DNA of 64,000 bases from Lucifuga dentata (Eukaryota > Chordata > Actinopteri > Ophidiiformes > Bythitidae). The notes under the pieces were generated by a model, which did no database searches, had not been told where the DNA came from, and was given only the letters and a program-made list of their open reading frames with translations. Shown here piece after piece: positions 11,911 through 22,724 of the stretch (position 1 is its first letter; every line of letters starts with the position of its first letter). The DNA lies in the NCBI GenBank assembly GCA_014773175.1, contig VXCM01000408.1:262615-326614 (forward strand). The letters run 5' to 3'. The position numbers and the translations under genes are program-made.

Positions 11911-13538
11911 AGACAAGGAGGGCAAGAAGGAGAGAAACCAACAAAAGATGAAATATATATTCAGGGGAGAAAAGCGGGGATAGCAAGTGCAGGAACTGAA
12001 AGAGTGAGGCAGTGGAGGGGGGTGGGGTGAGGGGGTGCACTGCAGCAGTGCTGCAAGGGCTAGAGCTTATCTCTAATTGGTTGCTTTGCTATCAGGAAGC
12101 TTAGAGATGAGGGCAAATTAGCTTTGTACAATGCCCAAGCCCAGGATGGGCTGTGGATGCTTCTTAAGAAGAGTAAGAAGGTTTTTCCCAGAGACAAGAA
12201 TCTCCACCTCAGTCTGTTTATGACCAGAGGCACAGATCATGAGCTCACACCACCCACTTGGCTGTAGCTGCTTCACTGTTCACTTGATTCAAGCCCTTAC
12301 TGTTGAGTGTCAGTGAGGCAGTGCAATGTATAATGAATTAGTGGTTTGTGTCGCAGTGACAAACTGAAGGTTTTGAGATGGCCACTCCCAGTTTTTGTAG
12401 CTTCTGCCACTTGGAATGAGACATTGAGGGGCAGCAGGATGACACAAGCCTGTGTTTCAGCACTTAGATTACTGTAGTCTGAATCAAAGACAATGATTAA
12501 TGGTTTATTTGGATTCAGGATTATGCTTGAGAATCATGTAATTATACTGCAATTATGCAAAATTGTGTGCTTGTCACCATGAAGCTGTAACAAATAAGAA
12601 TAGAGTATCTGTACACTGATGCTAATAATGGTCATTGGTATTAAAGCAGTGCTGCAGCTTTTTAAACAAGCAGCAGATTTATTCAGTGTCAGATGAAATG
12701 CCGAAACTGCTGAACTTCAGTGATGGTATTCTATATGTTTACACAGTAAAACACTAAAATGTATCTATGGAACAAAAATATATGGTTATTAAAAGGCAAT
12801 ATGTTTTGGTATATAGTGCAAGGAGATGTAAGCTTTTCATTCCCAGTGATTAACTCAGTCAAATTACAACAAATTTCTCAATACTGAAATCTTAGTATTA
12901 CAGTGTACAGACAGTGGCTGTAATAAATTACTCTAATTTTTGAAGTCCTCAGGTATCTTCCTCTGACCCTAATATAAGCATCACTTTAAGTCACGCAAGC
13001 TCCATTCACAGCTCAATCTGAATTATTCCACAGTGCAAAATGGAAACAGCTATCATCCATTCTCTCCTGCCTGATATATGACAAATAAGACTAGAGCAAG
13101 AATGCTTCACTTTTCAGATCACTTCAAGATCCAGTTTGACTATATTTGTAAATGTTAAACTGGAGCTACAAAATTCCAAATGCCCACGGCTACAAAGTCC
13201 TATCACGACTTACTCTGCAGTCTCTTCACTGCAGCCTTAGACAAAGCCAACTTGTTCCTACAAGCATCCTAAAATCTGACTCACCCCAAAATGTTATCAA
13301 TGACTGCCTTCTTACCTTCCAGGCAGCATATCCTCCAGAGTCCAGAGTGGGTGAGTGCCCCAGGGTCCTTTTTGTCCTTGTTATGGGGGTCATCCTGGGT
13401 GACGTTGGCTGTGCTGTTGCAGATGAGGGCACGGGAGTACAGCCAGTAGTCCGTCCCTATAGCCACCGTCATCAGGCCGAAGGCAGCAAATGCCCCCACG
13501 GTGGTGAGAAGGATCTGGATCCCCTTCTCACACACCAT
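6581..13538 (-). CDS. cacng8: TARP gamma-8: AMPA receptor auxiliary subunit (four coding exons, complete)
   Basis: Joined exons 13316-13538, 10062-10145, 9350-9490 and 6581-7371 encode 412 residues (human gamma-8 is about 425). TARPs bind AMPA receptors, control their traffic and gating and anchor them at synapses. Visible features: membrane segments near residues 8-28, 110-127, 138-161 and 184-206; claudin-type GLWRICC at 66-72 in the first loop; N-glycosylation motifs at N41 and N45; an Arg/Ser-rich juxtamembrane tail ([10 protein letters not shown]) that is the kinase target region in TARPs; and the terminal TTPV PDZ ligand. Identity as gamma-8 rather than gamma-4 rests on NHFPED followed by LRVVRAS, LHN.FPK in the tail and the [10 protein letters not shown] end. 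Glycine and asparagine runs in the tail resemble low-complexity mammalian gamma-8. The start ATG follows an acceptor directly, so the 5' UTR is spliced. Confidence 0.93.
7925..8870 (+). mobile_element. Possible LTR-like or retroposed transcription unit in cacng8 intron 3
   Basis: On the plus strand, CACGTG lies near 7976, CCAAT at 8171, TATAAATA at 8194-8201, and two AATAAA signals at 8827-8832 and 8838-8843. The spacing of CCAAT and TATA is promoter-like, and the unit runs antisense to cacng8. No open frame of note lies between them. It could be a solo LTR, a non-coding transcript or chance, and I did not find clear terminal repeats. Confidence 0.25.
9271..9322. repeat. (CA)n microsatellite beside cacng8 exon 3
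   Basis: An uninterrupted CA run of about 26 units lies 28 bases from the exon 3 donor, inside the intron. Confidence 0.95.
9350..9490 (-). CDS. cacng8: cacng8 coding exon 3
   Basis: 141 nt, the family's usual length for this exon. Acceptor ctgtgcag|GGGTAG and donor GCTGCAG|gtaatg. It encodes residues 104-149, from [11 protein letters not shown] through the second membrane segment to ILFVAA, with one-base phase at both ends. Confidence 0.95.
10062..10145 (-). CDS. cacng8: cacng8 coding exon 2
   Basis: 84 nt, the family's usual exon 2 length. Acceptor ctatctcag|GAGTG and donor CTCC|gtaagt. It encodes [20 protein letters not shown] and EYVL, the end of the first extracellular loop. Confidence 0.95.
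10388..10520. repeat. 66-bp direct duplication joined by a single N
   Basis: 10388-10453 and 10455-10520 are identical and are separated only by an N at 10454. This is one of several such junctions in the window and is best read as an assembly overlap that was not merged. It lies in cacng8 intron 1. Confidence 0.9.
10952..11520. mobile_element. Candidate non-autonomous DNA transposon (hAT-like MITE)
   Basis: The two ends are imperfect inverted repeats of about 45 bases: the left end runs GTTGCGTTTGTGCAACCTC then CAGATTTTTCCAACTTCC; the reverse complement of the right end runs GCTGCGTTCAAGCTCCCTC then CGGATTTTTCCCAGTTGG. The interior is A/T-rich without a long open frame. It lies in cacng8 intron 1. 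The superfamily is inferred from this type of GCGTTC/AACTCGG end in fish. Confidence 0.5.
11874..11906. repeat. (GA)n microsatellite
   Basis: About 16 GA units in cacng8 intron 1. Confidence 0.95.
13316..13538 (-). CDS. cacng8: cacng8 coding exon 1 (start codon, first membrane segment, first loop)
   Basis: ATG at 13538-13536, donor CTGGAAG|gtaaga. It encodes residues 1-74: [30 protein letters not shown] and [12 protein letters not shown]. An acceptor-like tttcttaag ends two bases before the ATG, so the exon probably begins at 13540 and the leader is spliced. The N-terminus is shorter than the extended one of mammalian gamma-8 and resembles gamma-2/4 (M-x-x-C/F-D/E-x-G). Confidence 0.93.
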
Positions 13539-14378
13539 GCCTTAAGAAAGTAAGACAGAAATCATTGTGTTGTTAGGTAAAAAAAGAAGAATGATAGAAC
13601 GAGGTAGGAGTCAAGTCACCAATCAGGAGCATGTTACCATAAGTGCAATATTTTAAACAACAATGAGAGCAAACATAGAGATTATGAGGGGCAAGGAGTG
13701 GGGAGGGATACAGATGGGAGGAACAGAAGGAGGCAATGAGAAAGACAGAGGAGGAAGATGTAGGAGGTGCATAAGTAGTTCCTGGATGTGTCCTTGGAGG
13801 AGAGCAGGATGACTCTGCTGACTCTGCTTAACAAGACAGAATTGATGCGAAACACAACTGATCACACCTTCACAATCTCAGTCTTCTCCATATTCATGAC
13901 CCTGACATCGTTTTCCCCATCAGAGTGAGCAGGGCTGGAGGCGACTGCACAAACATATTACCACACACACAAACATGTTTGTATCACATTACTCATGGGA
14001 ATATCATGAGAATATACCACAACTTCTACATGCCTGATCTCCAACCCCTAACTTAACCTCACACCCTAACCATTAAAATGCAGTCTTAACCCTGAAAAAT
14101 GATTAACATTATGAGGACAGGTTGGTGGTACCCCTAATTCAAGGGGAGTCCCCACACTGCATGTGAAGATTTTTTTTCACACAATCACACCTCACTTGAT
14201 TAATGCATATACATAATTATTTTTTACCTCTTATAAAGTAGCCTCAGTGGGCTGAAGTACAGTTAAATACTGTACTCTGCTTTCAACATCAGACATTACT
14301 CTTTCACGCTGACAAAACTGATACTGACAAAAATAATTTACAACAGAATGAAGCAAAATGCGTTTAGTTCTGACTCAC

Positions 14379-14661
14379 CTGATGGCGAGTTTCTATCCTT
14401 CGACTCAATTTTGAAATCTTTCTTTTCCTCGTCAGTGAAGAACGTGCTGTCCCCTCAATCCGGACAGCATCCATCGACTGTTTTCACCTGCTCCCCTCTC
14501 TCCTTCTTGCACGTGTTCTCTCTCTTTGCAGCGACCCCTTTTTCTCTGTTTTCTTTCTCACTGGAAAGCTTTGTAGGGAGAAGTTGTGATTTGGACGGTT
14601 GTCTCTCTCTGTTCCCTGTCAACAGAGAGCTCGTACGAGAGGACCCATGGTCACTAGTCTG
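14379..14661 (-). other. cacng8: Candidate non-coding 5' UTR exon of cacng8
   Basis: On the gene strand a strong acceptor (ctttttttctttgcag-type, ending at 14662) and a consensus donor (CATCAG|gtgagt at 14378) bracket 283 nt. The frame that would join the cacng8 ATG contains a stop at 14455-14457, so it cannot add coding sequence. It is the nearest well-formed exon upstream of coding exon 1. Confidence 0.5.
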
Positions 14662-16750
14662 CTGCAAAGAAAAAAGGGACATAAAAGATGGGAAAATTAG
14701 TACTTTATTGCTTTATTTAGCAGTTAGATCACAAATTTGCACATGGTATATAAAAAAGAGGCTCGGAGTAAAATTACAATTCCATATATTCAGCATGGTT
14801 TATTCTAAGAAATAATCAAATTATAAGTTTAGTCATTCTATACTACAAATGTGGTATTTTATCTTGTAGTAGCATAATTGTACAATTTTAAACAGAGCAA
14901 TAATAGCAGTGAAGAATGACACACGAAAAACAGAATGACTTCTCAGCCAGTTGTACTGCATCTAGTCTGAATAAGAGGAGCAAGAGGGGGAGGCAGCGAG
15001 GACCAACCCGACATTGTTACCATAGCAACATTGAATTCCAAAGTCTGGATCAGCATAGAGCAAGGGGGGAAAGACAGAGGGGTGGGGTGAGAGATAGAGA
15101 GAGAGAGAGAGCAAAATGAAGAGCGGGCAGAAAAGACAGAAGAGCACAGAGAATTGGGGAAACATGCAGAAAAGAGGGAAAATTTTTCAAGTCCCAAGAA
15201 TCGATGTTGACTCTGAAACCCAGACAGACAGACCATGGTGTTAATGCTTTATCAATAGATATGGTATGTGTGTGTGACCACTGCAACACAGATGCTCCCA
15301 GACACACACACACATGCACTTACAAATACACATGAATAGGGATGATATACCATCAGTTACTGATGAGAGAATGAGAAGTAACCTCTGTGTCTTTCACTTG
15401 AAAAAGTAAGAAATGATAAAGTAGCACACAACAGTATTCAACAAACATTATTTAGCTGACATAATGCTGTGCAGTATAAGCCTGTTAATATTTGATGATG
15501 CAATATGGCACCATGATCAAAATAGGTTACATCCTGTTTGCATTGTGAGACCCAAAACAGAGCTGCCCTAGAGAGAGGAGAAATAGAAGGAAAGATGGTG
15601 TGTGTGTTCTCATCTGTGTGTGTGTGTGTGTGTGTTTGATGTGTGCACAGATTTCTATTTTCTCCAGTGCATCTGAGGTTGGATTTAGTCCAATCTTACT
15701 GAATCCCAGTAATGTTCCTTTTAGCTTTCCTCAGATAGACAGTTAGCCTTGAATCTCTGCATGCAGGCTCAAAGCTGAGCGTGGCAAGCGAACGTGTTTG
15801 TGCACATGTGCATGGTTGCATGTGTCTGTGGCATGACCTTTCCACCCTAGCAGCATACTGCATTTCCCTGAGGAAGTTGGATGTTTCTAGAAGGGATTAC
15901 ACTATCTCCAGCCTAAAACTCGACAGTATCTATCATGTGTGACTGTGTGTGTGAATGTGGTTTTTGACTCCAGTATTTAATGAATGACCTTAACAATGAC
16001 CTACTAAGTTATTCCCCTAAGTGTAAATTCCCCTGTGTGGGAGGTGATAATTGTCACTTAATTATCTATAATTTCTATTTTCCACCATTAATTAAAAAAG
16101 AGGGGATTGAGGGCACGAGAGTGTGAAACAACAAGAGGGCAAGGAAAAAAGCTGTGAGAAGTTAACTAAATAATTGAGTTTGATTAATGACAACAGATCT
16201 AGCATGACTGGATGAGGAATTTCGAGGTCATTTCTGATTTACAGTGTAGATGGATTTGGAAATAGAAGTATATATTTGCCTTTGTCATAATGCTGAGGTT
16301 CCCAGAGCAAACCTGCTTTTACACTGATTACTTTACAGCAGAGTTAGGAGGACTCTGGGCTAGCCAGAGGCCAATTATCTGCTGTGGGATGTACTGCAGT
16401 AACAAAGGCCTGAAGCTCAGCTTTGGAAAGTGACAGCAGCAAGGACCAGACCCTTGCATGTTAGATGACACACCTACCTGACTCATTTCCCATCAACACA
16501 CACCTTTAGTTTAGTTTATATACACAAAACAAGCACAACCATTATTAGAGTTGTGGCTCCAATAATGCAGCCATAAATCACACAAAAGATTTGAAATTTG
16601 GTTGCAGCTGCTCCATTCGCTATTCATTGGATACATCAATTACCAAATGTCTTGTTGAATAAATGATGGCATCTGTAACATGTTTTTTTCCTCCCAAAAA
16701 AAGTGAAAATCAATGGGTGCATGTGTGAATATGTTCAGGATAGATACACA

Positions 16751-16751
<1 letters not shown>

Positions 16752-16815
<64 letters not shown>
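16752..16815. repeat. (GATA)n microsatellite
   Basis: About 16 tandem GATA units with no interruption, flanked on both sides by ATACACAATA. Confidence 0.95.
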
Positions 16816-16817
<2 letters not shown>

Positions 16818-17150
16818 CACAATAAATCAATTCTACTGTTAGTCACACCATATTTGTGATGATAGTGTATATCCAGGGTAGGAAATATGATTGATCTCTA
16901 AATAAAATCAGGACTGTAACCAGCGAGAATGACATAATTAATACTGATAAGTGACCATGTTAAAACATGCACCAGACCTACTAATTACAACAGATCCAAA
17001 AATACAAGCAGTGTATTCTATTCTGTTTCATAGCATCAGTAAACATTAAGACAATGTTAAGACAACATCAGTATCTATAAGATGGTTTTTCATTTAAACT
17101 ACACACCTGAGCACATTGCTCACAGCTGGCACACACACATATGCACATAT

Positions 17151-17181
<31 letters not shown>

Positions 17182-17929
17182 TGCTTGCAGGCACAAACAC
17201 ACATGCAGGTGCATAGAAAAAGATAAACATGCAAACACAACCTTAGCATGTGAGAACATATCAACACTCAAAACCCCCACAACTGTCAAAATTATTACAA
17301 AAAATTCATAAAAACAGGTCACCTTTAAAAAGCTTTTCATAGTCTAGCAGAATCCCCATGAAGCCAATACAAACAGTCCATCAAGATCCCCAGACTGCAT
17401 GTGACCGAGTCCCTGCCTGTCTGAGCAGAACCGCCTGTAGGGCAGTGACAGTAACACCTTCATCTAAGAGGCTCCCAAAATAAAGTGTCTCTGGATGACC
17501 TGACGCTCATGAGCCCCATGAACATATACTCAAACACACACACATATTCATAGAAAAGTTAGCTCTGACAACAGAGCTAACACAAGATTACACTTTAACT
17601 GTTTGAAGGTAATGGGAATACATAAGCTCTTTTTTTTTTTTCTTAAATTTGTGGCTTTTATACACTATTAATTTATTTATTATCTTGCATTATGATGTAT
17701 AACACTTTAGGTATAGAATCTTGAACCATCAACAGTTTACAGGAATTCATAAGCTTCATTTTAAAGTGATAAAAGCAGTTCTATACACACATGCACGCAC
17801 ACGCACACACACATACAGGCACAGAATGATGGCAAGCCTTTTGTAATCAGTGAAGAGGTTTTGGTCACAGGCCTCAGATTTTGCTCCTTCAGTCCAGTGA
17901 GCATGCTCGCCTGTCAGACATGCTAACAG

Positions 17930-17974
17930 TGTGTGTGTGTGTGTGTGTGTGTTGTATGTTTACACTGTGTGTCN

Positions 17975-18020
<46 letters not shown>

Positions 18021-18040
18021 GTATGTTTACACTGTGTGTC
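17930..18040. repeat. (GT)n array with N-joined duplication
   Basis: A GT run and the unique tail GTATGTTTACACTGTGTGTC occur twice around the N at 17974, so the real array is probably a single copy. Confidence 0.85.
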
Positions 18041-19210
18041 TGCACAGATAGGTTGGCTGAAATCACTGACACAATATGGTTCAATCACAGCCACTTATAA
18101 CCCTGATCCCAAAGGCTCAACTAACTAGTGTAAAGCACTTAAAACACCAAAGCTGGGGGTTAATTGAGATAGGAGTCAATTAGAAAGCTTTGCATAACAG
18201 CCTGTGCTCGCTGGAATTATAAACCAAGTTGTGTACTGAATCAGCACAATCACCAAATAAAACCTGGATGTTCTAACTCTCATTTAGGTAAAATACTGTT
18301 TCATCAGAACCAGGAAAGGACAATCAGTGTGAAGGAGATTTTTTTGGTGAGTATGGTAAGAGATACATACAAGTTATAGATGATGATGTGATTGAAAATT
18401 TGTATTTTGACCAGAAATCATATTTAACATGCAAGATGTCATGTGGCCTGGCCTTCTGAAGAGAGAAAGGAATGTTGTGAAGCTTTTGACCATCAGAAAA
18501 GAATTGCAGGAAAGCCATCGATCCTCTGAACAACAGCCAAAAACAGATGTGATGATCAATGCTGAACTGTTTCTCCTCAGAGAGACAGAGTAATTAAGAA
18601 ACTGACAGATGTGATTAAATTAGAGTACAATATCAAGGCAAAACAAGCCAAAATGCCCATAAAGTTACAAATATGCTTTACAATGGTTCTGAGGTATATG
18701 TTGTACATTAGATAATTAGGATTTAGCTGGAGCTACACACCTAGAGTCTGAGGGAGTTACACACCAGTATTGACAGAAATGACTCACTGCACAGCATAAA
18801 CAGCAGATCGTAGAGCTGACTGAGACATTCTGAAAGAAATCCAAAAGCCACTGAGACAATCATCAAGGCCACACACACATAACTGCACAATTTACCATGT
18901 GGGAGGCAGAGGTTCCGAGGGGGCGTGACCAGCAGACAGTGAGGCCTATCACACTTCATGAAAGGCTCACTCATTGCTTATGGGGAGATGAGCAGCTGAT
19001 GTCAGTAGTATGTCATCAAGAATTACACTTTCTCTTCGGTGTTTAGAAAATGTGTATCACTGCGCACAGTCATCTTAACCTCTTAAACACTTTATCTGTG
19101 AGTATCTTTAGATTAAAAAAAAAAAAACAGTCATGTTGTAAGCTCTTAATTGTACAGAATTCCTCTCTTGCATTGAGGTTCTTGTCGTCATGTATACACA
19201 CACACACACA

Positions 19211-19345
19211 AGGGAATTGCTTTCCAGCACCTGGTTCTGAGGCTGTGGTGCAGATCCAGTTGGTTTGAATCTCACTTNAGGGAATTGCTTTCCAGCACCT
19301 GGTTCTGAGGCTGTGGTGCAGATCCAGTTGGTTTGAATCTCACTT
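19211..19345. repeat. 67-bp direct duplication joined by a single N
   Basis: 19211-19277 and 19279-19345 are the same sequence, separated by an N at 19278. The second copy is also the outer part of the left arm of the adjacent inverted repeat. Confidence 0.9.
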
Positions 19346-19741
19346 GATGGGGCAGAATCACAAGGACAGAACTGAACCTTTGGATATTAAGTTAAATCAT
19401 GTCACTTACCAGAAAATTGTTTTATCAGAATATGATATAGAATGTAAGAGATAAATACTCACTTAGCTGTCATTTGGTGTGTGTGTGTGTGTGTATATAC
19501 ACCATATACTGTATGCACATGACACACACACACACACACACACCAAATGACAGCTAAGTGAGTATTTATCTCTTACATTCTATATCATATTCTGATAAAA
19601 CAATTTTCTGGTAAGTGACATGATTTAACTTAATATCCAAAGGTTCAGTTCTGTCCTTGTGATTCTGCCCCATCAAGTGAGATTCAAACCAACTGGATCT
19701 GCACCACAGCCTCAGAACCAGGTGCTGGAAAGCAATTCCCT
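19279..19741. repeat. Long inverted repeat: 216-bp arms, 31-bp loop
   Basis: The left arm 19279-19494 is the reverse complement of 19526-19741 without any indel (position i pairs with 39020 minus i at every point I tested). The loop is 19495-19525. The inner ends of both arms are GT/CA repeats. The arms carry unique sequence with no open frame. Confidence 0.9.
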
Positions 19742-20792
19742 AAACTGAAAGGACGCAGCCCATAAATCGAGCTCAGCTCACTGAGCAAAAACAAGTGTTA
19801 CACACCATTAAAGCAGCAAGTGACCACTGTTGGAGGAGACTTGTTTATTTTAGATCAGATGTGACCAGATCGTTATAATCCGGGGTGACAACATCCAAAA
19901 TTGTACCTGTAATCACTGGGGCAGAAGATTCGTCCTCTTGTCAAAATGCTGCAGGCTGCAGTCCAGTGATGACAGTACAAACACATCACGTTATTCTTTG
20001 ATCATGTCACTTGTGGATGTTGGCGCACACTTACCTTAAGTGTGCAATAATTCTAATTCAGAGCACAGGTTGGGCAGCCAGACCAGACAGTGTGCTGAAA
20101 GAAACCTGATCTCAAAAAGCCAACATGAAGTCCAACATGAAGCATGGATTGCAGCCCTGCACTGAGGATTCCAGCAGAGTGCAGCACAAACTGTGCACAA
20201 CAGTGATTAGAGAGCTCAGTTCTCCACAGGACTGAAGCTGAAGTAGTGATGCGGACTGCAGTGCATTCATTGACAGAGCAGCTACACACATCACCCTGCC
20301 TGCATAGGCTACACAATGGAAAATGGACGCCTCACATCAAGCGACCGGCACAGGACACAAGAAAAAAAAAACTCAGTGGGACACACACACACACACACAC
20401 ACACAAAACACAGAAAGAAATAACAGATAATTAGAAGCCATTTCCGATATTCCAATCCCACACCTGCGGTGCAGATACAAAGAGAGGTTCAATGAGCTGG
20501 TATAAAGGTTTCATTTGCATAATAGACGTTGCAGATGCTAATTATAGGGCCGCGCAAATAGGTGTAAAATTAACATTCAGCTTCAATAAATGAGGCGGTA
20601 GAAGTCTGAGAATATTATCATTATTTTCCCCTAAATTCTGCACTGTCAGTGGGTTGTTAGTGGGCTGAGTTACAGGCAGCGTGAAACAAATCAATGTGGA
20701 GAGTAAATTTCACTTCATGAACTGTGATCCATTAGGCACCAAAATAAAAGCAGAGGAATCATACGCATTAAAGAAGCATGCAGAGGTCTTAC

Positions 20793-20858
20793 CTGCAGGG
20801 TTGCTATTTCAGGGATTCGTAGCGCGTCGCACTTCCAGTAAGAGAGGGAGATGGAGGG

Positions 20859-20915
<57 letters not shown>

Positions 20916-21250
20916 GGACGGTTGATGCGCTAAATAACGGGTCTATGGAGAAAAATGATTGCAGGGGATTAGTAGAATTGATGGTGGGAAAAAAGAATGA
21001 TGCAAATTGTAAAATGAAATTTAGATCAGCGCTCTGGTAGAAAATGTTTCACACGCACAGAAAGGCTAATGCAAAACACGTCACTGAACACGGGTTTGTC
21101 CACAGTGGATGTGGATGCTGCTTGTGTGTACTCGGTGAGGATGCGTCTCTCTCCCTCCTCCCTCCCTCCCTCCCTCCTCCTCCCTCCTCCTCCCTCTGTC
21201 TGCTCCTCTGTTTCTCCCACACGGAGCCCGACGCAAGCAACTTGTCGCAT
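20793..21250 (-). promoter_or_regulatory. cacng8: Candidate cacng8 first exon and promoter region
   Basis: On the gene strand, AACCCTGCAG|gtaagac gives a consensus donor whose last exon base is 20793. Upstream the sequence is locally richer in CpG (GCGACGCGCTACG near 20821-20833, TTGCGTCGGG near 21230) and carries GGAGG/GAGGGA tracts (21150-21200) and a (CT)n run. This fits a first non-coding exon with a GC/purine-rich promoter, but no TATA box or conserved start site is identifiable. Confidence 0.35.
20862..20912. repeat. (GA)n microsatellite next to the presumed cacng8 first exon
   Basis: About 25 GA units. It reads as CT on the cacng8 strand. Confidence 0.95.
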
Positions 21251-21558
21251 CCCACCAAACTCCTCAATGAAGCCAGTGATGGAGAATGTAGGAACGCAAA
21301 GTGAAATCTGCTATGAGGAGACTGTGATCTTGAAGTAGCACAAGATCACTGCTCCTATGCGAAGGTTTGACGCCCCCCAGCCTCTCTTTCTTTGCTCCTC
21401 TGTTGAGGGAATTGTGCTGGATGTGCTTATTGGAGCGTGTGCCATGAGCATAGGAGTGCGTGTGTGTAAGTAGCCTATTAGCCATGACCAGGTTATTTGT
21501 GTTATATGATGTCGATATTTACTGCTGGACAGCGACTCGATGGAGCGCCACTGGGACA

Positions 21559-21561
<3 letters not shown>

Positions 21562-21611
<50 letters not shown>

Positions 21612-21617
21612 NCTCTT
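21562..21617. repeat. (CT)n microsatellite with N
   Basis: About 27 CT units interrupted by an N at 21612. Confidence 0.95.
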
Positions 21618-21925
21618 TCTGGTCATGCGCGCGAGGTGGTTATCGGAAATGCAGGGTTTGGAGAGAGAGAGAGAGAGAGAGCAATAAAGCCAACTATCTA
21701 CAGGTCAACAGAGAGATGAGATTCCCATAATTCCGCACTGAATAATAAAATGGATTATTGGCTATCATTTGGTGATGTCATGACTATTTTGTTAAATTAT
21801 TTAATTCATGAGAAATTTTATTGGTCAAATTATGCCGTTTCTATGATCTACAACAATGCATATTCAGTGGCTGAACTGAAACTGAGTGGGCAATGACCTT
21901 CAATATCTTTAAAATGGCTTTGCTT

Positions 21926-21973
<48 letters not shown>

Positions 21974-21974
21974 N

Positions 21975-22016
<42 letters not shown>

Positions 22017-22113
22017 AGGGGAGAGGAAGAACTGAAGAGAGCTAATACAGAGTGACAGGTCTTTCATGCAGTAATGGTGATGATGAAAAGAGAGATCCAC
22101 AAAACCCATGCTG

Positions 22114-22156
<43 letters not shown>

Positions 22157-22164
22157 CAGAGAGN

Positions 22165-22215
<51 letters not shown>
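21926..22215. repeat. Composite microsatellite cluster: CT/CA, then GCAC/CA/GA
   Basis: A CT run joins a CA run at an N (21974); after about 100 bases of unique sequence come GCAC units, CA and then GA (N at 22164). The two Ns sit exactly at changes of repeat unit, so the array order may be an assembly product. Confidence 0.9.
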
Positions 22216-22218
<3 letters not shown>

Positions 22219-22688
22219 AAAAAACATAGATAGGTCTGCACATGCACACTCGCATCACACATGCACACACATGCACAAACACACAATTCACAATTTAAGC
22301 TCCATTGTTTACACCAGGAACCGGGTTTTATTCATCATAAGAGAGTTTTAAACATCACATCAATCTGAGAATCCAGACCTCAGAGGAGGTTTCACTGACC
22401 TGTGGATGATTGATGTTTGATTTAATTTAACTCCTCTCTTTCTTTCTCACATGCACATACACACATACATTACAGATTAATTTACTATTTTTCACATTTA
22501 TGTCTTGCATTTTCATTTAGATTTGAAATTTGAAATAGAGGTTATAGTTTTCTAGAAAAGTTTAATTGCAGTTTGCTTTTAGTTCCTGCTCAAATTTTGC
22601 CATGATGGAAGCTACGGACTGGTGATTATGTTGTATATGTCTTAGTTATCTATAAAATTGAGGTGTTTTTCATTTTTACATAGCTCAT

Positions 22689-22724
22689 TATTTTATTTTA
22701 TTTTATTTTATTTTATTTTATTTA
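22689..22724. repeat. (TTTTA)n pentanucleotide repeat
   Basis: About seven tandem TTTTA units. Confidence 0.9.

Larger units (their letters stand above)
14662..20792 (-). other. Presumed cacng8 5' intron
   Basis: About 6 kb with no recognisable coding exon. It holds GT/CA microsatellites (15613-15635, 17155-17178, 17930-18019), a GATA tetranucleotide run (16752-16815), a duplication at an N (17974), another duplication at 19278, and a large hairpin (19279-19741). Its limits depend on the two inferred 5' exons. Confidence 0.45.

Noticed and set aside
14041..14130. Telomere-like CCCTAA stretch
   Set aside because: Only scattered, degenerate CCCTAAC motifs occur; it looks like part of an old dispersed repeat rather than an interstitial telomere.
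14348..14815. 155-codon plus-strand frame
   Set aside because: It overlaps the inferred cacng8 5' UTR exon on the other strand, has no recognisable domain and a composition expected from pyrimidine-rich sequence.
16752..16815. CRISPR-like array
   Set aside because: The tandem units are 4-bp GATA with no spacers, in a vertebrate genome.
21909..22291. Cys/Val/Arg/Ser-repeat frames of 60-125 residues
   Set aside because: They are six-frame products of CT, CA and GCAC microsatellites.
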